Positions 40,354-47,969 of a stretch of 64,000 nt of DNA are shown here, piece by piece (within the stretch, counting starts at the first letter, position 1; every line of letters starts with the position of its first letter). This stretch comes from Serratia ureilytica. GTDB taxonomy: Bacteria > Pseudomonadota > Gammaproteobacteria > Enterobacterales > Enterobacteriaceae. The notes beneath the pieces are model-generated. The model was not told where the DNA came from. It saw nothing but the letters and a program-made list of their open reading frames with translations, and did no database searches. The stretch is from the NCBI RefSeq assembly GCF_013375155.1, contig NZ_JABXOF010000002.1, positions 310,001 to 374,000 of the forward strand. The letters run 5' to 3'. Position numbers and translations under genes: made by a program.

Positions 40354-42726
40354 ATGCAAAATAAAGCGTCACTATCGCCGCTTATCGTCATAACGGCGCT
40401 GTTTGCCGCGCTGAGCGGGCTTTATCTGCTCGGCGGCGGCATCTGGCTGGCCAAGTTGGGCGGTTCGCTGTATTACATCATCGCCGGGCTGGTGCTGCTG
40501 GCGACCTCTTGGCTGCTGTTCCGCCGCCGCGCCACCGCGCTGCTGCTGTACGCGGTATTCCTGCTGGGCACCACGATTTGGGCCCTGTGGGAAGTGGGCC
40601 CGGACTTCTGGGCGCTGACGCCGCGCCTGGACGTCACCTTCTTCTTCGGCCTGTGGCTGGTGTTGCCGTTTATCTACCGCAAGCTGGTGGCCAACGGCAA
40701 ATTCGCCTACGGCGCGCTGAGCGCGGCGCTGGCGATCACCGTCATCGCGCTGGCCTATGCCGTGTTCAACGATCCGCAAGAGATTAACGGCACCCTCGAC
40801 GCCGCCCAGGTACAACCGAAAGACGCCACCGGCGCCGACTGGCCGGCCTATGGCCGCACCCAGGAAGGCACCCGTTACTCGCCGCTGAGCCAGATCAACG
40901 ACAAAAACGTTGGCCAGCTGCAAGAGGTTTGGCGTTTCCAGACCGGCGATCTGAAGACCGCCAACGATCCGGGTGAGATCACCAACGAAGTCACGCCGAT
41001 CAAAATCCGCGATACCCTTTACATGTGTACGCCGCACCAGAAGCTGTTCGCGCTGGATGCCGCCACCGGTAAAGAAAAATGGAAGTTTGATCCGCAGCTG
41101 AAATACAACCCAACCTTCCAGCACATCACCTGTCGCGGCGTGTCTTACCACGAAACCGCCGCAGCCGCAGGCGCCGCCGGCGACGCCGCTCCGGCGATGT
41201 GCGCACGCCGCATCATTCTGCCGGTCAACGACGGCCGTCTGTTCGCACTGGACGCCGAAACCGGCAAACCCTGCCCGGACTTCGCCAACAATGGTGAGCT
41301 GAACCTGCAGAGCAATATGCCGTATGCGACGCCGGGCCACTACGAGCCGACCTCGCCGCCGGTGATCACCGATAAAGTGATCGTCGTCGCCGGTGCCGTG
41401 ACCGACAACTACTCCAACCGCGAGCCTTCCGGCGTGATCCGCGGCTTCGACGTCAACAGCGGCAAGCTGCTGTGGGCCTTCGATCCGGGCGCGAAAGATC
41501 CGAACGCCATCCCGGCGGACGAGCACCACTTCGTGCCGAACTCGCCGAACTCCTGGGCGCCTGCCGCCTATGACGCCAAGCTGGATATCGTTTACCTGCC
41601 GATGGGCGTTTCCACTCCGGACATCTGGGGCGGCGATCGCACCCCGGAAATGGAACGCTACGCCAGCGGCCTGTTGGCGCTGAACGCCTCCACCGGCAAA
41701 CTGGCCTGGTTCTATCAGACGGTCCACCATGACCTGTGGGATATGGACGTGCCGGCGCAGCCGACCCTGGCGGACATTACCGACAAGAGCGGTAAAAAAG
41801 TGCCGGTCATCTATGTGCCGACCAAAACCGGCAACATCTTCGTGCTGAACCGTACCAACGGCGAACTGGTGGTGCCGGCACCGGAGAAACCGGTACCGCA
41901 AGGCCCGGCCAAGGGCGATCGCCTGTCACCGACCCAGCCGTTCTCCGAGTTGACCTTCCGTCCTGAGAAGAAACTGACCGGCGCCGACATGTGGGGCGCG
42001 ACCATCTATGATCAGCTGGTCTGCCGCGTGATGTTCCACAGCCTGCGTTATGAAGGCACCTTCACCCCGCCTTCCGAGCAGGGCACGCTGGTGTTCCCGG
42101 GTAACCTGGGCATGTTCGAATGGGGCGGCCTGGCCGTCGATACCGATCGCGAAATCGCCATCGCCAACCCGATCGCGCTGCCGTTCGTCTCCAAACTGAT
42201 CCCGCGCGGCCCAGGCAACCCGATTGAGCCGCCGGAAGGCGACAAAGGCGGCAGCGGTACCGAGTCTGGCGTACAACCGCAGTATGGCGTGCCGTTCGGC
42301 GTCACCCTGAACCCGTTCCTGTCGCCGTTCGGCCTGCCGTGCAAACAGCCGGCCTGGGGTTACATTTCCGCCGTGGATCTGAAAACCAACGACATCGTGT
42401 GGAAAAAACGCATCGGCACCGTGCGCGACAGCTCACCGTTGCCGCTGCCGTTCAAAATGGGCATGCCGATGCTGGGCGGCCCGGTGACCACCGCCGGTAA
42501 CGTGTTCTTCATCGGCGCCACCGCGGACAACTACCTGCGCGCCTTCAGCGTGACCAACGGTGAAAAACTGTGGGAAGCGCGCTTGCCGGCCGGCGGCCAG
42601 GCGACGCCGATGACCTATGAGGTCAACGGCAAGCAGTACGTGCTGATCTACGCCGGCGGCCACGGTTCCTTCGGCACCAAGCTGGGCGACTACGTGGTCG
42701 CTTACGCCCTGCCCGATCAGAAGTAA
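40354..42726 (+). CDS. gcd: Membrane-bound PQQ-dependent glucose dehydrogenase
   Basis: This 790-residue enzyme oxidises periplasmic glucose to gluconolactone and passes electrons to ubiquinone. Residues 1-150 contain five membrane helices; the rest is an eight-bladed PQQ propeller with DWPAYGRTQEGTRYSPL, TGKEKWKFD, NSWAPAAYD and GGQATPMTYEVNGKQYV. Length matches E. coli Gcd (796). AAGGG lies upstream of ATG 40354. The window shows no PQQ biosynthesis genes, so the enzyme may depend on imported cofactor through PqqU, encoded just upstream. Confidence 0.96.
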   Translation: MQNKASLSPLIVITALFAALSGLYLLGGGIWLAKLGGSLYYIIAGLVLLATSWLLFRRRATALLLYAVFLLGTTIWALWEVGPDFWALTPRLDVTFFFGLWLVLPFIYRKLVANGKFAYGALSAALAITVIALAYAVFNDPQEINGTLDAAQVQPKDATGADWPAYGRTQEGTRYSPLSQINDKNVGQLQEVWRFQTGDLKTANDPGEITNEVTPIKIRDTLYMCTPHQKLFALDAATGKEKWKFDPQLKYNPTFQHITCRGVSYHETAAAAGAAGDAAPAMCARRIILPVNDGRLFALDAETGKPCPDFANNGELNLQSNMPYATPGHYEPTSPPVITDKVIVVAGAVTDNYSNREPSGVIRGFDVNSGKLLWAFDPGAKDPNAIPADEHHFVPNSPNSWAPAAYDAKLDIVYLPMGVSTPDIWGGDRTPEMERYASGLLALNASTGKLAWFYQTVHHDLWDMDVPAQPTLADITDKSGKKVPVIYVPTKTGNIFVLNRTNGELVVPAPEKPVPQGPAKGDRLSPTQPFSELTFRPEKKLTGADMWGATIYDQLVCRVMFHSLRYEGTFTPPSEQGTLVFPGNLGMFEWGGLAVDTDREIAIANPIALPFVSKLIPRGPGNPIEPPEGDKGGSGTESGVQPQYGVPFGVTLNPFLSPFGLPCKQPAWGYISAVDLKTNDIVWKKRIGTVRDSSPLPLPFKMGMPMLGGPVTTAGNVFFIGATADNYLRAFSVTNGEKLWEARLPAGGQATPMTYEVNGKQYVLIYAGGHGSFGTKLGDYVVAYALPDQK

Positions 42727-42747
42727 CCACCGCCGTTAGTACCCCGC

Positions 42748-42777
42748 AAAGCACGCCGCAAGGCGTGCTTTTTCTTT
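42748..42777 (+). terminator. Rho-independent terminator of gcd
   Basis: A 10-bp perfect stem (AAAGCACGCC / GGCGTGCTTT) with a GCAA loop is followed by TTCTTTT, 22 nt after the stop. Confidence 0.92.
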
Positions 42778-42831
42778 TCCCGCCCCGCCGGCTGCCCCCT
42801 CGCAATACCCTTAATTTTTTCATCTCCATTA

Positions 42832-42860
42832 TTGATAATGGTTATCATTCGCAATATTAT
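42832..42860 (+). promoter_or_regulatory. Fur-regulated sigma-70 promoter
   Basis: TTGATA (42832-42837) and TATTAT (42855-42860) are spaced by exactly 17 nt. The spacer is filled by a Fur box at 42834-42852 that matches 15 of 19 positions of GATAATGATAATCATTATC. Iron-loaded Fur would fully cover this promoter. The transcript would run right into the two small ORFs at 42953 and 43135. Confidence 0.8.
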
Positions 42861-42920
42861 ACCTCTGCGGCCCCGGCAGCGGCTGCGATCCTCTCCAGCT
42901 TAATGGGCAATACAACGATC

Positions 42921-42938
42921 GGCCGCCTTCAGGCGGCC
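42921..42938 (+). other. GC hairpin in the leader of the Fur-regulated transcript
   Basis: GGCCGCC-TTCA-GGCGGCC is a perfect 7-bp stem with a 4-nt loop, ending 6 nt before the GGAGG site of the 61-residue ORF. There is no T run, so it is a leader structure or part of a small RNA, not a classic terminator. Confidence 0.55.
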
Positions 42939-42952
42939 CTATTCGGAGGCGC

Positions 42953-43138
42953 ATGGTCGACCATACTCGGAAGCATCGAAAGAAGATTCTGCAAGCGGCG
43001 GTGAAAACGCGACGCGCCGGCCTGACGTTCGCGCCGGCATCGCCAGCCACGTCGCCCTTTATCGGCCAGCACCGCCAGACGCAAGCCGTACTGATACACC
43101 TGATCGGCCATGATGACGCCCAGGAGGAACATGAATGA
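42953..43138 (+). CDS. Small ORF downstream of the Fur promoter (61 aa)
   Basis: I do not recognise this basic peptide, which starts MVDHTRKHRKKILQAA and has no membrane segment or signal peptide. It is supported by GGAGG (3 nt before ATG, rather close), by position in the Fur-controlled transcript and by a 4-nt ATGA overlap with the next small ORF, implying coupled translation. It may be a leader peptide whose translation opens the next ORF, not a functional protein. A 33-codon frame from ATG 42903 also overlaps it. Confidence 0.4.
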   Translation: MVDHTRKHRKKILQAAVKTRRAGLTFAPASPATSPFIGQHRQTQAVLIHLIGHDDAQEEHE

Positions 43139-43314
43139 ACCTGCAGCCCTTTACCGCCATGCTGATGTTCGCCTATGTGCTGCTGATGGTGCCGCTGCTC
43201 TACGTCATCGACAGCCGCCTGAGCGCCAGCAAACTGGTGCGCAAAGCCACGCAAAACCTCATCATCATCGCCTTGACGCTGTTGTTCTTCAGCGCGATGA
43301 CGCTGCTGTATTGA
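43135..43314 (+). CDS. Small two-helix membrane protein (59 aa), iron-regulated
   Basis: This 59-residue peptide has two clear hydrophobic segments: residues 9-24 (MLMFAYVLLMVPLLYV) and 41-58 (NLIIIALTLLFFSAMTLL), joined by a basic loop (SRLSASKLVRKAT). AGGAGG lies 7 nt upstream of ATG 43135, an excellent site. I do not know the family. Fur-box control suggests a role in iron starvation, such as a small partner of a transporter or TonB system; this is inference. Confidence 0.65.
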   Translation: MNLQPFTAMLMFAYVLLMVPLLYVIDSRLSASKLVRKATQNLIIIALTLLFFSAMTLLY

Positions 43315-43326
43315 CGCTTCCTGCCC

Positions 43327-43352
43327 CTCAGGCGCCAAATTGAGCGCCTGAG
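43327..43352. terminator. Hairpin between the small membrane protein gene and the LuxR gene
   Basis: A perfect 9-bp stem (CTCAGGCGC / GCGCCTGAG) with an 8-nt loop lies between two convergent genes. It lacks a T run but is placed as a shared terminator. Confidence 0.6.
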
Positions 43353-43360
43353 CCGCCCTC

Positions 43361-43966
43361 TCATCCGCGCGCCCGCTCTACGGTTTTCAACCCGCCCAAC
43401 CGCAACCAATGGTAGAGATCCGCATTGCGTTTAAATCCCAGTTTTCGCATCGCCGCCTGTTTGTGATTGCTGACGGTTTTCACGCTCAGATGCAGGGTGC
43501 GCGCGATGGCGGTCTGCGGCAACTCACAGGCCAGGTAGCGCATGACATCCTGCTCACGGCGGGTAATGCGCTGCCGTTCACACCAATAGCACCGGTGCGC
43601 TGCGTCGCCGTGCGTCCGCGCCGCCAATGCCCGCTCCAGCTGGCTTAATACGCTGCCCGGCGAGTCGTTGCGGAAAATAACGCCCGCCTCACTGATGCAA
43701 CGCGGGTTATCGCGCCAGCGGGTATCGCCGGGTTCACGCAGCGCAAAGTTGAGCGGTTGACCGCCGCTCACTGAATGCAGGCAGAAACGCGCCTGCCAAT
43801 CACGCTCCACGGACTGGAACACCACATCCGCCCGATGCGCCTGTGTGGCGTCGAGCACCTGAACCCGCATGCCGCGGCGCGCAAAATACGCCAGCAGCAG
43901 TTGCTGCAATCCTTCAATAAAGAAACGGTCGTTATCGATAAACGCCAGAGTGATGGTAGTTTCCAT
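43361..43966 (-). CDS. LuxR-type (FixJ/NarL-like) transcriptional regulator of the fimbrial operon
   Basis: This 201-residue protein has an N-terminal receiver-like part (TLAFIDNDRFFIEGLQQLL) that seems to lack the phosphorylatable Asp context, and a C-terminal LuxR helix-turn-helix (ITRREQDVMRYLACELPQTAIARTLHLSVKTVSNHK). AAGGGAG is 7 nt upstream of ATG 43966; a GTG two codons earlier is too close. It follows the tip protein gene of the fimbrial operon by 113 nt on the same strand. That is the position of mrpJ in Proteus, whose product represses flagella, although MrpJ is of another HTH family. Confidence 0.85.
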   Translation of the reverse strand: METTITLAFIDNDRFFIEGLQQLLLAYFARRGMRVQVLDATQAHRADVVFQSVERDWQARFCLHSVSGGQPLNFALREPGDTRWRDNPRCISEAGVIFRNDSPGSVLSQLERALAARTHGDAAHRCYWCERQRITRREQDVMRYLACELPQTAIARTLHLSVKTVSNHKQAAMRKLGFKRNADLYHWLRLGGLKTVERARG

Positions 43967-44079
43967 CGGCACGCTCCCTTTGAAATCATCCTTCCCGGTC
44001 GCCGCCGAGCGCGATTCATCCCCCTGATGGCGGGTGACTCAACGGCATAATGCAACGGCGCGCGGCGCGGGTAATGCGG

Positions 44080-44922
44080 CTACGGCAACGCCAGAATGGC
44101 GACCGATTGCCCCGAGTAATTGCCGGCCTTGATCGTTCCCGTCACGCCGAGGGTGGAAGTGATCGGCACCGTGACCCCGCGCGTATCCGCGGTGAACTGA
44201 TAACCCAGGTTGCCTAGGGCGCCGTTGATGCGCAGCGTGCTGTAGACGCCGGAATTCCCCAGATCCAGGCGGCCATTGCTGCCGACGCGGATATACATGA
44301 CGATGTTCATCTTCTGCGAGCACACTACGCGCAGGCTGCCGCGCGCCGTATTGCCTACCAGGTCGGTATCCGGCAACACGCCGTGGTTCAGATCGAGCTG
44401 TTGCTCATCGATGCCGCAGACCCCGACCGGCGGCGGCGCGATGCCGCAGACGCTGCTCGGCATCAACCGTGCGCTGTTGCCTTCAACGGCGGAGGAGGAC
44501 GAGGTGGTATAAAACAGCCCGACACACTCCTGAGTGATGGCATCCCCCACATGAGAAGTCGCACCGACGATCGGCAACGGATAAATGCTCTGGTAGAAGC
44601 GGCTGAGTTCCCCCATCGTCCGCAGTTGGGTAATCTGCGGGTAGCGCCCCGACCCGACGATAGAGGCCGAAGGCGTCACGGCCGTGCTGCCGCCCGTATT
44701 GGCGCTGGTGTGGCGGTGGTTGATCCCCACAGCGCACATGCTTTGCTGGTAGCAAGGATTAGGCGATGAGTCATCCTTATCCCAGCTCTCAAGCACATAC
44801 TCATAAGCCGCATTGCTGGGAGAGCCGGTACTCTTGGTCACATAGGAATAAATTTGCGCCGAGCACAGCCCCGGCAGCAGGCCGAGCAGTAAATACATCC
44901 CTCTGAAGTGAAAACGCTGCAT
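44080..44922 (-). CDS. Fimbrial tip protein / adhesin (MrpH-like position)
   Basis: This 280-residue secreted protein has a signal peptide ending about LCSA-QIYSY. The N-terminal half has cysteine pairs (NPCYQQSMCAVG, SVCGIAPP) unlike a pilin, and the C-terminal half reads like a pilin domain ending YSGQSVAILALP. This two-domain form and its last structural position in the operon fit a tip adhesin. AAGGA precedes the ATG. The receptor is unknown. Confidence 0.75.
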   Translation of the reverse strand: MQRFHFRGMYLLLGLLPGLCSAQIYSYVTKSTGSPSNAAYEYVLESWDKDDSSPNPCYQQSMCAVGINHRHTSANTGGSTAVTPSASIVGSGRYPQITQLRTMGELSRFYQSIYPLPIVGATSHVGDAITQECVGLFYTTSSSSAVEGNSARLMPSSVCGIAPPPVGVCGIDEQQLDLNHGVLPDTDLVGNTARGSLRVVCSQKMNIVMYIRVGSNGRLDLGNSGVYSTLRINGALGNLGYQFTADTRGVTVPITSTLGVTGTIKAGNYSGQSVAILALP

Positions 44923-44961
44923 CGCGTCATATCCTTATTCTGTTTTGCCGAAGCCCGGCGC

Positions 44962-45501
44962 TCATTGGTAGTCCAGGCTGAACGTCGCAATGGCGCTGAA
45001 AGCACCGCGACCGATGGTTCGCTTTGCCAGCGCTTCCGGTTCGCCGCGCACATAGGCCTGCACGCCAATCACCGTGCTGCCGTCCTGCAACGGGTACTTG
45101 CCGCCTGCGCTGTTGAGCGGTAAAGGCTGCCCCTGCAGCGTCTCCATGCCGATGGCGATCCCGCGCGCCTGGCTGCTCGCCGCCAAAGCCAAAAGCCCCG
45201 GCAGCTGCGCATTCTCCGTGCCTTTGAAGGTGATCGACACCGTCTTGCCCAGGCTGAGATCGCACTCCGCCAGCCGCAACTCGAACGGTTGCCCCTGCGT
45301 GCGCTGGTTCAGATACAGGTACTTGTCGACCAGCGTGCCGAAATCCAGCGCGATGCTCTCGTCGCCCGGCTGAATGACGCAAGGTTCCGCCACCAGCGCC
45401 CCGCGCATGCGCAGATTGTCCGCGGCTTGCGCTGCGCCGTTCACGCCCAGCGCCAACAGCAACAGGCCGATAACGCCCCAGCCGCCTTGTGTTGTTTTCA
45501 C
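44962..45501 (-). CDS. Minor fimbrial subunit
   Basis: This 179-residue pilin family protein has a signal peptide ending AQAA-DNLRM, the N-terminal Cys in VAEPCVIQP, its partner in LRLAECDLS, and a C-terminal beta-zipper strand ending FSLDYQ. An in-frame ATG at 45519 overlaps the previous gene's stop, but GGAGGAG lies 7 nt before GTG 45501, which also gives a better signal peptide, so GTG is chosen. It is one of four small subunits in a row. Confidence 0.82.
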   Translation of the reverse strand: MKTTQGGWGVIGLLLLALGVNGAAQAADNLRMRGALVAEPCVIQPGDESIALDFGTLVDKYLYLNQRTQGQPFELRLAECDLSLGKTVSITFKGTENAQLPGLLALAASSQARGIAIGMETLQGQPLPLNSAGGKYPLQDGSTVIGVQAYVRGEPEALAKRTIGRGAFSAIATFSLDYQ

Positions 45502-45515
45502 GCTCGCCTCCTCCT

Positions 45516-46007
45516 TCATTGATAGTCGGCCCGCAGCGTCGCCGTGGCCTCGAACGCGCCTTCCGTCAGGGTTTCGCCCGATTTGCCGACCGGCACCGCT
45601 TCCAGCACCGGCGGTTTGGCCGGATCGATAGGCAGCGCGCTGCCCACTTTGAACGGCTGTGCGTTCTGGTAAATGCGGATGCCGAGATAGCGCCGGTTGG
45701 TTTGCACCGCCGCTTCGTCAAACGTTGCGGCGTTGCCGGTCAGACTCAGCAACATGTCCCATTTGCCGATCCCCGGCTCGCAGCGAATGCGGTAGCCGAT
45801 GCTTTGCCGATAGTTCGCACCATCGACCTTGTTAATGCCGACACGATCGCCGAAGTTCACGTCAATGATCCCGTCATCGTTGATGGTGCAGGGCGGCGGC
45901 TCGATCAACGTGCCGCGAAACTGCATGTCGACCGTTTTCTCCGCCCAGGCGAGATGGCATGCCATCCCTGCGCACAGCAGCACGCTCGCCGTAAAACGTT
46001 GTTTCAT
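45516..46007 (-). CDS. Minor fimbrial subunit
   Basis: This 163-residue pilin-like protein has a signal peptide ending LAWA-EKTVD, PPCTINDDGIIDVNFGD with the first Cys, and IRCEPG with the second. It ends ATATLRADYQ. GGGAG lies upstream of ATG 46007. It is closely related to the next upstream subunit (shared PPCxIN and DGANYRxxxxY motifs), so the two probably arose by duplication and act as adaptors near the tip. Confidence 0.85.
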   Translation of the reverse strand: MKQRFTASVLLCAGMACHLAWAEKTVDMQFRGTLIEPPPCTINDDGIIDVNFGDRVGINKVDGANYRQSIGYRIRCEPGIGKWDMLLSLTGNAATFDEAAVQTNRRYLGIRIYQNAQPFKVGSALPIDPAKPPVLEAVPVGKSGETLTEGAFEATATLRADYQ

Positions 46008-46022
46008 GCTCTCGCTCCCGCG

Positions 46023-46514
46023 TTACTGATAATCCACCTTCATGGTGGCGCCCGCGGTGAATTCACCCGCCGCCAGCCTGGCGGTGGCCGATTTCACCGG
46101 TACCGCCTCAAGCGTCGGCGCGGCCGGATAGGTAAAGCTCAACCACTGGTTGATCGGCCAACGGCGGCCGCCATTCAGCAACGCAATGCCCAAGCCGTCT
46201 TTGCTGGTGCGCAGCAGTTGGCCGTCGAAGCCGCTCGCCGCCCCCTGCACCTGCAGTTTGAGCCCGTTGCTGCTCTGCCCGCTGCACGTCAGCGTGTAAC
46301 TCACCGCCCGCCGATAGTTGGCGCCATCAATGCGGGTGGTCATCACTTCATCGCCAAAGTCCACCTCGATCGGGCGTCCGCCGTTGATGATGCAGGGGGG
46401 AGAAAGCACGGTGACCCGTACGTTCACCGTGGTCGCCTGCGCCGGCAGTTGGCCTAGCGCCAGCACTCCCGCCAGCCAGAAAGGCACCCGGCCGCGTCTT
46501 ATCCTCGGTACCAT
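46023..46514 (-). CDS. Minor fimbrial subunit
   Basis: This 163-residue pilin-like protein has a signal peptide ending PAQA-TTVNV. SPPCIINGGRPIEVDFGDEV and YTLTCSGQ hold the cysteine pair, and it ends GATMKVDYQ. GAGG is just before the ATG, and the gene starts 9 nt after the preceding stop. It is a near paralogue of the downstream subunit. Confidence 0.85.
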   Translation of the reverse strand: MVPRIRRGRVPFWLAGVLALGQLPAQATTVNVRVTVLSPPCIINGGRPIEVDFGDEVMTTRIDGANYRRAVSYTLTCSGQSSNGLKLQVQGAASGFDGQLLRTSKDGLGIALLNGGRRWPINQWLSFTYPAAPTLEAVPVKSATARLAAGEFTAGATMKVDYQ

Positions 46515-46523
46515 CGCCTCGCC

Positions 46524-47132
46524 TCAGTCATAATTCAGCCTAAAATCCACCGTCGCCCGATACGCGCCGGCCATCAGCGGCGCCGCGGTTCGCTCCGGTG
46601 CCACGCTGTAGCTCAACGCCTCTTGCCCTGGCGTCAGCAGCAGCGGCTCGCCGCGGCTGCCCAACCGAACGTCGCGACCGCGGCCGTCCAGCAGGCGCAA
46701 CCCCAGCCCTGAAGTGCCCTGCGCTTTCACCAGCTGCGGATTGTCGCTGTCCGCCGTCGAACCGAAGCTGACCGTCACCGCCGGTTGATTCGGCGCCCAG
46801 ACCAACGCGCCGGTACGCGCATCTCGCTGGCCCCCCGGCGTGCGCAGGCAATCCTGCAAACGCAGCTCGAACGCCACCGGCTGCCCGCGATCGCCGGCCT
46901 GACGCAAGCGCGCGGTGCCGGTCTCACCCAGCCAGATGTCCTGCCGCGCGCTGCTCATCTCCAGCCGGCAGGCGCTTTCCGTCAGCGCGCCATATACCTG
47001 CAGTACGCCATTGGCGCCCTCCACCTGCCAGTTGTCCACCACGTCGGCCTTCGCCGGCGGCATCGCTATCACACCCAGGCTGAGCGCCAGCATCAACGCG
47101 CTCCCGCCGGCCTTTTTCCGTTCTCGTTTCAT
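46524..47132 (-). CDS. Minor fimbrial subunit
   Basis: This 202-residue subunit has a signal peptide ending PAKA-DVVDN and the pilin cysteines in TESACRLEM and LQDCLRT. It ends VDFRLNYD, the chaperone-recognised terminal strand. It is larger than the neighbouring subunits. GGGGGAAAGG lies right before the ATG. It follows the chaperone gene by 45 nt. Confidence 0.85.
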   Translation of the reverse strand: MKRERKKAGGSALMLALSLGVIAMPPAKADVVDNWQVEGANGVLQVYGALTESACRLEMSSARQDIWLGETGTARLRQAGDRGQPVAFELRLQDCLRTPGGQRDARTGALVWAPNQPAVTVSFGSTADSDNPQLVKAQGTSGLGLRLLDGRGRDVRLGSRGEPLLLTPGQEALSYSVAPERTAAPLMAGAYRATVDFRLNYD

Positions 47133-47177
47133 CCTTTCCCCCTGAATGGCTCTCCCGTCGGCACCGCCTGCGGCGGG

Positions 47178-47936
47178 TTATGACGCCGTCCGTTTCTCCG
47201 GTACCACCTTGCAGCTCACGCCGCTGCAGCTGAAGCTCAGCTGCGGCCGGCCGCCGTAATCGTTGATGTAGGTCAGCACCGGGCTACCGCCCAGCCCCGC
47301 TGCGCCCACGGTCAGGCGCGCCTGGCTCTTCGGTGCGATCATGAAAGGCTCAAATCCCTTTACACCCTCCCCCCCTTTTTTGCTGCCCGCATCGACGATC
47401 GTGATGTAGTACGGCGTCGGGTTATTGACCTGATAGCTCTCCCCTTGCCGCGTCAACGTCAGCTGCTCTTGCCATGGCGTCGCCATATCGGTGCGGTTCG
47501 GCACGATCGCCGCCGGGCGATAGAACAGCTTGATGCGCGTCTGCAGCGCGATCTGCAACGTATTGGGCTTGTTGCTCTTCGGCGGTATCTCGCGCAGGTT
47601 GAAGTAGTACAACGTCTCCCGATCCTGCGGCAGCTGTTTGGCCGCCGGCAGCGCCTGAATCTTGATCTGGCTCGGCTTGCCCGGCTCGATGCGCTGCACC
47701 GGCGGCAACACCACCAGCGGGCTCTGGATCTTGTTGCCCTGCTCGTCCTCCAGCCAGCCCTGCGCCAGGTACGGCAGCTGCTTGTTCTGGTTGCTGAGAT
47801 TCAGGCTGACCGAGTTCTGGCCGCCGTCGAAGATCACCCGGGTGCGATCGAGCGCGATTGCCGCCTGCGCGTGCTGCGCCGCCGTGGCGCCCAACAGCGC
47901 GAGCGCCGCGGCGGTTTTAAGAGAAAAAGTTTGCAT
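47178..47936 (-). CDS. Periplasmic fimbrial chaperone (PapD family)
   Basis: This 252-residue chaperone has a signal peptide ending AQA-AIALD. The family signature is visible: ALDRTRVIFDGG with the conserved Arg at the start, YLAQGWLEDEQGN, YYFNLREIPP and KLFYRP with the conserved Lys. A long C-terminal tail with two cysteines (FSCSGVSCK) is unusual for the short-loop chaperones and resembles MrpD. It donates a strand to subunits and hands them to the usher. Confidence 0.93.
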   Translation of the reverse strand: MQTFSLKTAAALALLGATAAQHAQAAIALDRTRVIFDGGQNSVSLNLSNQNKQLPYLAQGWLEDEQGNKIQSPLVVLPPVQRIEPGKPSQIKIQALPAAKQLPQDRETLYYFNLREIPPKSNKPNTLQIALQTRIKLFYRPAAIVPNRTDMATPWQEQLTLTRQGESYQVNNPTPYYITIVDAGSKKGGEGVKGFEPFMIAPKSQARLTVGAAGLGGSPVLTYINDYGGRPQLSFSCSGVSCKVVPEKRTAS

Positions 47937-47969
47937 GTTGTCGATAACTCCAAATTCAGGGTGATGGGT

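Noticed and set aside
27519-42726. Siderophore locus made of the NRPS and the TonB receptor
   Set aside because: The receptor matches PqqU, it is transcribed divergently and lies before a PQQ enzyme, and no Fur box was seen between the two genes.
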